A DNA stretch of 64,000 nt from Sva-07 sp963717385 (GTDB lineage: Bacteria; Actinomycetota; Acidimicrobiia; Acidimicrobiales; Ilumatobacteraceae): NCBI GenBank assembly GCA_963717385.1, contig CAVQWE010000001.1, positions 58,183 through 122,182 on the forward strand, read 5' to 3'. Below, one piece after another: positions 56,529-64,000 of this stretch (position 1 is its first letter; the number at the start of each line of letters is the position of its first letter). The notes beneath the pieces are model-generated. The model did not search any database and was not told the origin of the DNA. It worked only from the letters and a program-made list of their open reading frames with translations. The position numbers were made by a program, and so were the translations under genes.

Positions 56529-58894
56529 GCACGTCCAGCAATCTCAACAACGAAGCGGTGGGGTCGAACGACCCGAAGCTTCGCGACGAGGGTTCGGTGC
56601 TGCCGATGATCCTCGCGTTGATGGTGGTCGGGTCACTCGGCGTCGTCGCGCTGCTCACCTTCGCGACCACGTTGTTCATCAACCGTCCACCGATCGAGGT
56701 GCGCGACCGGACGTTCTGGACCGCCAAGTCGGCGATGAGCATGGCGATGACGCTGCAGCGCGAGAACGGCCCCGACGGTTGCTACCCCGGCCCGTACGAC
56801 TTCACGCTCAACGGGTTCACCGCCAACGTGACGTGCACGCCCACCGGCAACTACTTCGGCACCGGCCGAGGCCGATTCGCCCTGATCGCCACCGGGAACG
56901 GTTTCCAGGCCGAGCCGCTCGTCGGCAACGGGCCCGGAGCTGCGGTCAAGCCGATCGTCGGCGACGTGCTGCTCAATGCCGGCTCGTTCGACGACAGCGG
57001 CGCCGACATCGCCGTGCAGGCGTCGACCACCGGTGTGCTCGCCAACGTGCTCACCTCGAACTTCACCTCTGTGGCCACCCCCACCGCCCGCTACAACGAC
57101 CCAACCGTGGTGCCGACGGTTCCTCCAGCACCCCCTGCCGTGCCGGTGGCGACCGACTGCAACAACCCGGCCATCACGCCGACCATGGCCTTCCCGGGCC
57201 CTGGTGCGGCGTGGTCTCCGACCTGCCAGGCACAACCCTGGTGGGAGTTGGCAGGCGACCTCAACAGCGCCTCCACCTACGACTACCCCGAGCTTCCGCC
57301 GCTGCCGGCGTACCTGCGTCCGAGCGTTCCGCAGGCAACCATCGGTTCCTGCAACGTCTACTTCCCCGGTCGGTACCCGGCTGCGCTCACGCTGGGCGCA
57401 GGCGACCACTTCTTCCCCTCGGGTGTCTTCTACTTCGAGAACACCGTGACCCTGGCACCTGGTGCACGGGTGGTCGCTGGTGAGGGCCGCTGGTCGGGAT
57501 GCACCTTCGACGCCGAAGCGGCGTTTGCTCCCACCGCCCCGAGCTTCCATGCGATCACCGGCAAGGGTGCGACGTTCGTGCTCGGCGGCGACGCGCGGAT
57601 CGTCTCCAACGACGCGTCGTTGCGGATCAACCGGCGCGTCTCCGACAGCACCAGCCGCGGCACCGAGACCGTCGCGATCCGTTCGGTGAACTTCACCAGT
57701 ACGGTGCCGACCGCACCGACAGCGGTGGAGATCCCCAACGACATCGTCTACCTCGGTGACGTGTACGACGCTGCCAACACTGCGTGCAACGCGTCGTTGA
57801 GCACCACGACGTGCCTGCAGCGGGCGATCGACCACTCGGTGCGCCCCACCGCTTCAGCGCCGATCGCCACCTACACGGCGTCGACACGAACCCCGAGCAA
57901 TGAGATCATCTCGATCAATCAGTCGGGCGGTACAGCGGCGAGCAACCAGTTCGTGACCGACGGCTACATCTTCGTGCCCAACTCGAAGGTCGCGTTCACT
58001 GGCGGCGCCAACACCGACTACCGCCTGCGGATCTCGGCTGGCATCGTTGCCAGCTCTGCCCAGTTCGCCTACGCCGCGATGCCGTCGAACACGGCGAACT
58101 GGTTCGTCGGCGTGCTCGACGAACCGATCCAGCGCCAGGTCGAACTGTTCGCGAGCGTCACCGCTCCGAACGGTCAGCGCACCGAGTCACGGGCGATCAT
58201 GGAGGTCAACATCGACGAGAGCTACGCCATCAACGGCTGGACCGTCGACCCGAACGTCAGCGGCCCGACGCCGCCGACGACCGCCGCCACGACGACCACG
58301 ACAACGGTTCCCTCGGCGACCACGACGGTGCCGGAAGCGACGACCACGACGACGGTCCCGGAAGCGACGACGACCACCACGATCCCAACACCGACCACCA
58401 CGTTGCCGCCGGTGATCCCACCGGTGCCGGGTGGTGGCACCGGCCGCTGCAACGACGTCACCGGCAACCCGCAGGGTTGGAGCCAGGACTTCGGGCCCGG
58501 CACGTGGGCGGCGGAGTACTGGAACTGGGGCAGCCCACGCCCGAACTTCAGTAGCAGCAACCCGTTCGCTGGTTCACCCACCCAAACAGGCACGGTGGCC
58601 ACGCTGGCCGCCTGTCTCGACGCCTCGCCGGCGTCGGGTGTGCAAGAGGACAACTTCTCGGCCCGCTTCACCAAGACGTGGACGACCACCGAAGCACGCG
58701 ACGTCACGTTCCTCGCCGGCGGCGACGACGGCTATCGAGTGTTCGTCAACGGCACCCGCATCGTCAACAACTGGGACGATCACGCTCACGAGTGGAGCAC
58801 CCAGACGGTCTCACTGCCCGCTGGCACCCACACCATCGTGTTCGAGTTCTACGAGAACGGCGGCTTCAACTCCTGGCAGCTCTGGCGCAACTGA
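56525..58894 (+). CDS. Large surface protein with PilX-like N-terminus, Thr-rich stalk and PA14 domain
   Basis: 789 residues, intact. After a short charged leader, one helix (GSVLPMILALMVVGSLGVVALLTFATTLF) and FWTAKSAMSMAMTLQ resemble PilX-type pilus assembly proteins, but mature position 5 is not Glu. The body (residues about 70-570) is beta-rich and of no recognised family. A Thr/Pro stalk (TTTTTTVPSATTTVPEATTTTTVPEA repeats, about residues 585-630) precedes a PA14 domain (WAAEYWNWGS; NFSARFTKTWTTTEARDVTFLAGGDDGYRVFVNGTRIVNNWDDHAHEW), a carbohydrate-binding module in adhesins. It overlaps the vWA gene as ATGA. Confidence 0.8.
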   Translation: MSTSSNLNNEAVGSNDPKLRDEGSVLPMILALMVVGSLGVVALLTFATTLFINRPPIEVRDRTFWTAKSAMSMAMTLQRENGPDGCYPGPYDFTLNGFTANVTCTPTGNYFGTGRGRFALIATGNGFQAEPLVGNGPGAAVKPIVGDVLLNAGSFDDSGADIAVQASTTGVLANVLTSNFTSVATPTARYNDPTVVPTVPPAPPAVPVATDCNNPAITPTMAFPGPGAAWSPTCQAQPWWELAGDLNSASTYDYPELPPLPAYLRPSVPQATIGSCNVYFPGRYPAALTLGAGDHFFPSGVFYFENTVTLAPGARVVAGEGRWSGCTFDAEAAFAPTAPSFHAITGKGATFVLGGDARIVSNDASLRINRRVSDSTSRGTETVAIRSVNFTSTVPTAPTAVEIPNDIVYLGDVYDAANTACNASLSTTTCLQRAIDHSVRPTASAPIATYTASTRTPSNEIISINQSGGTAASNQFVTDGYIFVPNSKVAFTGGANTDYRLRISAGIVASSAQFAYAAMPSNTANWFVGVLDEPIQRQVELFASVTAPNGQRTESRAIMEVNIDESYAINGWTVDPNVSGPTPPTTAATTTTTTVPSATTTVPEATTTTTVPEATTTTTIPTPTTTLPPVIPPVPGGGTGRCNDVTGNPQGWSQDFGPGTWAAEYWNWGSPRPNFSSSNPFAGSPTQTGTVATLAACLDASPASGVQEDNFSARFTKTWTTTEARDVTFLAGGDDGYRVFVNGTRIVNNWDDHAHEWSTQTVSLPAGTHTIVFEFYENGGFNSWQLWRN

Positions 58895-58900
58895 TCCGAC

Positions 58901-60768
58901 TCAGCCGGGGAGCAACAGCTCCCCGGCGTTGAGTTGGTGGGCGTAGCGTCCGTTCGCTGCGAGCAACTCGTCGTGGGTTCCGATCTCGGCGATGCGGCCG
59001 CCCTCGACGAACGCAATGCGGTCGGCGCTGCGGATGGTCGACAGCCGGTGGGCGATCACCAAGGCGGTGCGGTGCTCCATCGCATGGTCGAGCGCAGCTT
59101 GGATCAACGCCTCGTTTTCGTTGTCGAGGTGGCTGGTCGCTTCGTCGAGCACCATGATCGCCGGGTTCTTCAACAGCAGTCGTGCGATCGCCAGACGTTG
59201 TTTCTCGCCGCCGCTGAGTCGGTAGCCGCGTTCGCCGACCACGGTGTCGTAGCCGTCGGGCAGCGCAGCGATCGTGTCGTGGATCCGAGCGGCCTTCGCA
59301 GCGTCGACCAACTGTTCGTCGGTGGCGTCGAACGCCGCGTAGCGGAGGTTGTCGCCGATCGTTTCGTGGAACAGGTGGGGGTCCTGTGACACCACGCCGA
59401 TCGCGGCGCGCAGCGACCCGAGGGTGAGGTCGCGAACGTCGTGGCCGTCGATTCGGACCGCGCCAGAGGTCACGTCGTACAGGCGTGGGAGCAGCGAGAT
59501 CGTGGTCGACTTGCCAGCGCCGGAAGCGCCGACCAGGGCGACGGTTTCGCCCGGTGCGATCGACAGCGACAGCCCGCGCAGCACGTCGACGTCTGGGTCG
59601 GTGTCGACGCCGAGGCCGGCGTTCTGTTCCATCGAGGCAATCGCCGACTCGGACGCCGGTGGATACCGGAAGACCACATCGTCGAATTCGACCGAACCGG
59701 TCGCGTCGATCAAGTCGATCGCCCCCGGTCGCTCCTGGATGGCCTCGGGAGCGTCGAGCACCTCGAACACGCGCTCGAAGCTGACCATCGACGTCATCAG
59801 GTCGACTCGGGCGTTGGTGAGCCCGGTGAGTGGCTGGTACACCCGGGTCACCAGTGCGGCGAGTGCCACCAACGTGCCGACCTCGATCGAGCCGTCGACC
59901 ACCATCAGCGCACCGATGCCGTAGACCGCAGCGGTGCCGAGCGCGCCGACCAGGCCGAGCGCCACGAAGAACACTCGTCCCGAGCAGTGCCGACTGGATC
60001 CCGGTGTCGCGGACGCCCTGTCGCGCGGCGCTCGAAGGCCTCCTGCTCACGTGCGCCCGATCCGAACAGCTTCACGAGGCTCGCGCCCGCGACGTTGAAT
60101 CGTTCGGTCATCTGGGTGTTCATCGCCGCGTTGTGGCCCATCTGCTCGCGTGAGATCCCCTGCAGCCGCATACCCACACGGCGCGCAGGCACGATGAACA
60201 GCGGGAGGACCACGAGCGTCAGCAACGTGAGGCGCCACTCGAGTGCGATCATCGCGGCGAGCGTGGTGACGAGCACGATCACATTGCTGACCACGCTGCC
60301 GAGCGTGCTGGTCACCGCGGTCTGGGCGCCGATCACGTCGTTGTTGAGCCGCGAGGTGATCGATCCGGTCGGTGTGCGTGTGAAGAACGCGATCGGCATC
60401 CGCTGGATCTTGGCGAACAGCGCTCCACGCAGGTCGTAGATCAAGCCTTCGCCGACCTTGGCGCTCGCCCAACGCTGCACGATGGCGAGCACGGCGTCAC
60501 CGACAGCGGCAGCGACGGCGATCGACGCCAGGATCGCGATCTGGCGTTTGTCGTCGTCGGGAATCGCGTTGTCGATGATCGCCCGGATCACGAACACCGG
60601 CACCAACGCCAACAAGGCTGCGCCGAAGATCGCCAGCAGGAAGATGATGATCGTGGTGCGATAGGGCCGAGCAAAGGTCCAGACCCGACGCAGGGTTCCA
60701 TCCTGCAACTCGACACCCTTGAGCGCGTCTTTGTCGCCGGGCATCATCGAGTGGGGTGGCATCCGCAT
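58901..60768 (-). CDS. ABC exporter with fused membrane and ATPase domains (frameshifted as assembled)
   Basis: About 620-residue type IV (MsbA/LmrA-like) half-transporter. The six-helix domain includes FLLAIFGAALLALVPVFVIRAIIDNAIP and RMPIAFFTRTPTGSITSRLNNDVIGAQTAV. The ATPase has Walker A GASGAGKST, Q-loop VVSQDPHLFHETIGDNLRYA, signature LSGGEKQRL, Walker B IMVLDEATSHLD and switch IAHRLSTI. Breaks near 60025 and 59973 isolate GVRDTGIQSALLGTS between two frames. The start is the ATG ending at 60768 (MRMPPHSMMPGDKDALKG). The substrate is unknown. Confidence 0.9.
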
Positions 60769-60846
60769 GAGCGTCCACGCTATGGGCCGAAGTTCTGGAT
60801 TTCGTCTGCCTGCTGAGCGCTGCTGATCGCCCATACGCTGGGGCCG

Positions 60847-62371
60847 ATGCGCCGCACCGTCTTCACTGCGATCGCCGCAGCCGCGCTGGTGGCGTGCTCG
60901 GGTGGATCCGACGTGGTGCCGGTGGCCTCACGCGACGTCACCGGCATCACCGATCCAGCGCCCGAGACCACCCCCGAAACGACTGCGCCACCGCCCGAGC
61001 CGCTCGTGTACTCGATCGAATGGACCGAGCTCAGCGACCGCGTCGACGAGGGCACCATCACCGTGCCGGTCGACTACACCGACCCGCAGGGTGACACCAT
61101 CGAGCTCTATCTCGCTCGCCACCGTGCAATCGTCGATCCATCGGCTGGTCCGTTGCTCGCCAATCGCGGCGGCCCCGGAGCCGATGGGGCAACGCTCGGG
61201 CTTGCCGCAACCAGTTGGTTCGGCGACGACATCACCGACAACTTCGATGTGATCGGTTGGGATCCTCGTGGTGTGGGCCAGAGCGAGGGTGCCGTCGATT
61301 GCATCGACGATGTCGATTACGACACCTACTTCTCGGCGCCCGACATCACGCCAGACGACGATGCCGAGCGAGCCGAACTGGTCGAGCTCGCCGAGGACTA
61401 CGCGCAGGCGTGCGTCGACCGGGTCGACACCCTCGAGTTCATCGGTACGAACAACTCTGCACGCGACATCGATGCCATCCGCCAAGCGCTCGGCGTCGAG
61501 CAGGTGTCGTACTTCGGGTTCAGTTACGGCAGCGAACTCGGCGGTGTGTGGGCAACGTTGTTCCCGACCACGGTGCGTGCGGCGGTGTTCGACGGGGCGA
61601 CCGATCCCAACTCGGGGCCGCTGCAAGTCCACCCTGCAGCAGGGAGCCGGCTTCGAGGCCGCACTCACCACCTTCCTGGCGCGTTGCAGCGCCGATACCC
61701 AGTGCCCGTTCCACAACGGCGGCGATGCCGAGGGGGCGTTCGATGCCTTGATGGCAAGCCTCGACGAGTCACCCCTCGCCAGCGCCGGCGGCCGGGTCGC
61801 GGTGAATCGCAGTGTCGCCGTGCTCGCTGTCGCGCAGGCGATGTACTCCGACCGCTACTGGCCTGCACTCGAACGAGCGCTCGAGGATGCCGCCGCCGGC
61901 GACGGAGCGGGGCTGTTGCAGCTCAACGACGCCTACTACCAGCGTCAAGCCGACGGCACCTACGGCAACCTGATCGAGGCGTTCCAGGCGATCAACTGTG
62001 CCGACGACGCCGAGCGGCCCACGGTGGACGAGGCCGACGCCGACGTCGACGAGATCCTGGCGACCGCCCCCCGGATCTTCCCGTACACGACCGGGTCGTA
62101 TTCGTGCACGTTCTTCCCGCCGGCGCTCGACCCGCGCATCGACATCACCGGCATCGGGGCCGGACCGATCGTGGTGGTCGGCACCACCGGCGACCCGGCG
62201 ACGCCGCTGGAGAGCTCACGCGCGATGGCCGACACGCTCGAAGACGGTCGTTTGGTCATCGTCGAGGCGAACGAGCACACCGGCTACCGCGGCGACGACT
62301 GCGTACGCAGCATCGTCCACGACTACCTGCTCACGCTCGTCGCCCCCGACGACGGCACCACCTGCTCGTAG
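60847..62371 (+). CDS. Secreted alpha/beta-hydrolase, tripeptidyl-aminopeptidase (TAP)-like lipoprotein (frameshifted as assembled)
   Basis: About 507 residues. The lipoprotein signal MRRTVFTAIAAAALVAC has lipobox LVAC at Cys17, then an Asp/Pro/Thr linker. The hydrolase core has the oxyanion region LLANRGGPGADG, FDVIGWDPRGVGQSEG, and nucleophile Ser226 in GFSYGSELG. The C-terminal TAP-like half gives Asp in VVGTTGDPATPLESSRAMA and His in VEANEHTGY, followed by the DCV motif and Cys near the end. One indel near 61628 joins GPLQ to STLQQGAGFEAAL. It probably cleaves peptides at the cell surface. Confidence 0.9.
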
Positions 62372-62404
62372 CCGGGTTGCGCGTTCAGCGCTAGCCTCGT
62401 CGAC

Positions 62405-62495
62405 GGAAGGCTGCCAGAGCGGACGAATGGGACAGTCTCGAAAACTGTTGAGGTCCTTCGGGCCTCCGTGGGTTCGAATCCCACGCCTTCCGCCA
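62405..62495 (+). tRNA. tRNA-Ser (anticodon CGA)
   Basis: Acceptor GGAAGGC (62405-62411) pairs with GCCTTCC (62485-62491). Discriminator G and encoded CCA end at 62495. The anticodon stem-loop is ACAGT-CTCGAAA-ACTGT with CGA at 62439-62441. A long variable arm is present. Confidence 0.95.
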
Positions 62496-62565
62496 GTGAT
62501 CTGAGCGGATCCGGTTGCGGTTGACGCAACTGGATCCGCACAGAGATCGATGCTGTGGGTCGACT

Positions 62566-62949
62566 TCAGATCAAGTCGCTCGGGGGGACCGGTAGCGCTT
62601 CGGCGTCGGGATTGCTGCGGCGCACCATCCACCAACTGGCCACGGCGAGCAGCAACACGAACCCGATCACGGCGATCGTTGCGGTGGTGGTGTCGATGTC
62701 GTCGTCGGGGTCACCCGCTGCGATCAGGGCATCGTCCGGTGTCGATGTCGACGTCGGAGCGGTCGTGTCGTCTGGTGTCGGCGTGGTGGCTCGGGCGTGG
62801 TCGGTGCAGGTTCTGTCGTCACAGCATCGGCCACCGTCGACGGTGGGGTGCTGGCGTCTTCTGCGTGCCGCGGTCACTGCAGCTGCGGGGAGCAGGCAGA
62901 CCGTCACGACGGCCAGTGCAACGCCCAACCATCGTGTTCGGTCACGCAT
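62566..62949 (-). CDS. Small secreted/membrane protein with Thr/Pro linker (probable compensating frameshifts)
   Basis: About 127 residues of unknown function. It has a signal-like N-terminus (MRDRTRWLGVALAVVTVCLLPAAAVTA), a low-complexity linker, and one C-terminal helix (TATIAVIGFVLLLAVASWWMV) with a short basic tail. Between about 62785 and 62880 the assembled frame gives an Arg/Cys-rich stretch. A shifted frame gives a smoother ASTPPSTVADAVTTEPAPTTPEP linker, so two small indels are likely. It starts at ATG 62949, overlapping the SulP gene end by 8 nt. Confidence 0.65.
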   Translation of the reverse strand: MRDRTRWLGVALAVVTVCLLPAAAVTAARRRRQHPTVDGGRCCDDRTCTDHARATTPTPDDTTAPTSTSTPDDALIAAGDPDDDIDTTTATIAVIGFVLLLAVASWWMVRRSNPDAEALPVPPSDLI

Positions 62950-64000
62950 CGTGATCTCCGTTCGCTGCGGTTCGGTGTGACTCGACCCAGGCAAGTGCGT
63001 CGTCGTGAGCCTTGCGCGTCGTCTCGCCGAGGAACACCGAACTCCGGTACACGTTGTCCAACCCGATCACGTCGGAGGCTCCGGTCACGCGAAGCTGACG
63101 AATCACCCGTTCGTTGTCGGTCACCAACATCATCTTGCTGTTGACCGTGCGGAGCTCGGCTGCGTACGTCTCGAGCACATCGAGCAGCGTGGCCCCGGCT
63201 TCGTCGGCGCCGCGGACCCGCAGGATCACCACCGAGTTGCGCGAGTCCGGCATCACCGACGGCATCTGGTCGACGAGCGTCGATGCCGTTGCGAAGAACA
63301 ACGCTCCGTACGGCTGCAACACGATGACCTCGTGAGCTCCGACCGTGGCCGGTGGTTCGGTCTCCTCGATGCGGCCGTCGTCGCGGAACACCAGACGCTT
63401 GGTGACCAGTCGAGTCGACTGTTGGATGACGAACAGGATCGTCGAAATCCCGACGCCGACGAGGACTGCGTACTGCAGGGGGATCACCAGAGTGAGGCCG
63501 AACGTGATCGCCATGACGGTCAGCGGCACCGCACCGGTCTTGGCGACCGACATGATCCGTTCAGGTTTGACCGTTCCGACACCGACCACGATCAGCAGTG
63601 CCGCCAGCGATGGCATTGCGACCAACTCGATGACGCCGCCGAACAACAAGATGACCACGGCCATCACTCCGGCAGCGAAGAATGCAGCGGTTCGCGAACG
63701 TGCGCCGGCTGTGGCCATCAGCGAACTGGCCGACATCGAGCCACCGACCGGCATGCCCTGGAACACGCCGGCGACCACGTTTCCGGCGCCCTGGCCGACG
63801 AAGTCCTGCGATTCGTCCTGCGGCGACCCGTCCTCGTTGGGGAAGCCCGCCGAGACACCTGCGCCCTGCACCAGCCCGACGAACGCCAACGAGAGCGCCG
63901 GCACGATGAGCACGACGATGTCGCCGAGCACCGGCAAGGTGGGCAGGGGCAGCGAGCGGGGTACCTCGGCGATGTCACGTACCTGTGCGATGTCGCCGCC
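62942..64000 (-). CDS. SulP-family anion transporter with STAS domain (5' end beyond window)
   Basis: The C-terminal 352 residues of a sulfate/bicarbonate-type permease. Membrane part: LPVLGDIVVLIVPALSLAFVGLVQGAGVSAGFPN, the conserved GQGAGNVVAGVFQGMPVGGSMSASSLMATAGARSRTAAFFAAGVMAVVILLF, and helices to GISTILFVIQQS. The C-terminal cytoplasmic STAS domain (about the last 130 residues: RNSVVILRVRGADEAGATLLDVLETYAAELRTVNSKMMLVTDN) regulates such transporters. The ion specificity is not evident. The N-terminal helices lie past 64000. Confidence 0.93.
   Translation of the reverse strand, partial: GGDIAQVRDIAEVPRSLPLPTLPVLGDIVVLIVPALSLAFVGLVQGAGVSAGFPNEDGSPQDESQDFVGQGAGNVVAGVFQGMPVGGSMSASSLMATAGARSRTAAFFAAGVMAVVILLFGGVIELVAMPSLAALLIVVGVGTVKPERIMSVAKTGAVPLTVMAITFGLTLVIPLQYAVLVGVGISTILFVIQQSTRLVTKRLVFRDDGRIEETEPPATVGAHEVIVLQPYGALFFATASTLVDQMPSVMPDSRNSVVILRVRGADEAGATLLDVLETYAAELRTVNSKMMLVTDNERVIRQLRVTGASDVIGLDNVYRSSVFLGETTRKAHDDALAWVESHRTAANGDHDA

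Overview
The window reads as a chromosomal segment of a high-GC actinobacterium. The fhaA-fhaB-pstP-rodA-pbpA order at the left end is the classic actinobacterial cell-growth and phospho-signalling locus. Very strong GC3 bias, several DUF2510 proteins, Thr-rich surface linkers and extensive ATGA/GTGA gene overlaps fit the class Acidimicrobiia (Ilumatobacter-like). That placement is an inference from style; there is no rRNA in the window. It looks like a free-living heterotroph with propionyl/methylmalonyl-CoA metabolism, oligosaccharide and peptide uptake, and type IV pilus-like surface structures.

Layout. 1-4931 (minus): pbpA (cut by the edge), rodA/ftsW, pstP, fhaB, fhaA. 4993-5246: two palindromic repeats and tRNA-Leu. 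5328-7159: an SDR, then a TetR regulator divergent from a small membrane protein with a perfect operator between them. 7250-12390: mutA-mutB-meaB. 12414-15691: zinc-ribbon membrane protein, gluQ, lipoprotein L,D-transpeptidase. 15734-24455: GH2 beta-galactosidase followed by a complete Opp/Dpp-type ABC importer. 24459-26622 (minus): NfeD, SPFH, DUF2510. 26716-28300 (minus): an MBL-fold/Rieske fusion. 28333-31580 (minus): DUF4177/DUF2510 protein and a two-gene ABC system. 31620-32869: DsbB plus thioredoxin-like pair. 32899-34503: ABC-F. 34516-36485: larC and larB. 36553-39043: pheA, SDR, LMW-PTP-like protein. 39103-40993: three tRNAs and a LysM/transglycosylase-like protein. 41316-45605: HAD hydrolase, LysM lipoprotein, HTH protein, Phd/PIN toxin-antitoxin pair, GGDEF protein. 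45633-50762: aminotransferase/omega-amidase pair, GNAT, ABC-2 exporter. 50861-53902: msrA, CoA-transferase, aminotransferase. 54114-58894: a three-gene pilin/adhesin cassette (prepilin, vWA-bearing prepilin, PA14-bearing surface protein). 58901-64000: ABC exporter, TAP-like peptidase, tRNA-Ser, small membrane protein, SulP transporter (cut by the edge).

The most interesting region is 54.0-58.9 kb. It is an overlapping cassette in which pilin N-termini carry adhesion modules (vWA MIDAS domain, Thr-rich stalk plus PA14). A promoter-like motif upstream resembles the FliA/sigma-28 consensus of motile actinomycetes, and a similar motif lies upstream of the GGDEF gene at 44.2 kb. A second theme is a family of long palindromes with a GTC-W-GAC core placed exactly between converging stop codons.

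Caution on quality: about 15 genes are interrupted by one- or two-base indels, while codon bias and motifs remain intact on both sides. One is a clear homopolymer contraction. I read most of these as assembly or base-calling errors rather than pseudogenes, and give whole-gene extents with approximate break points.
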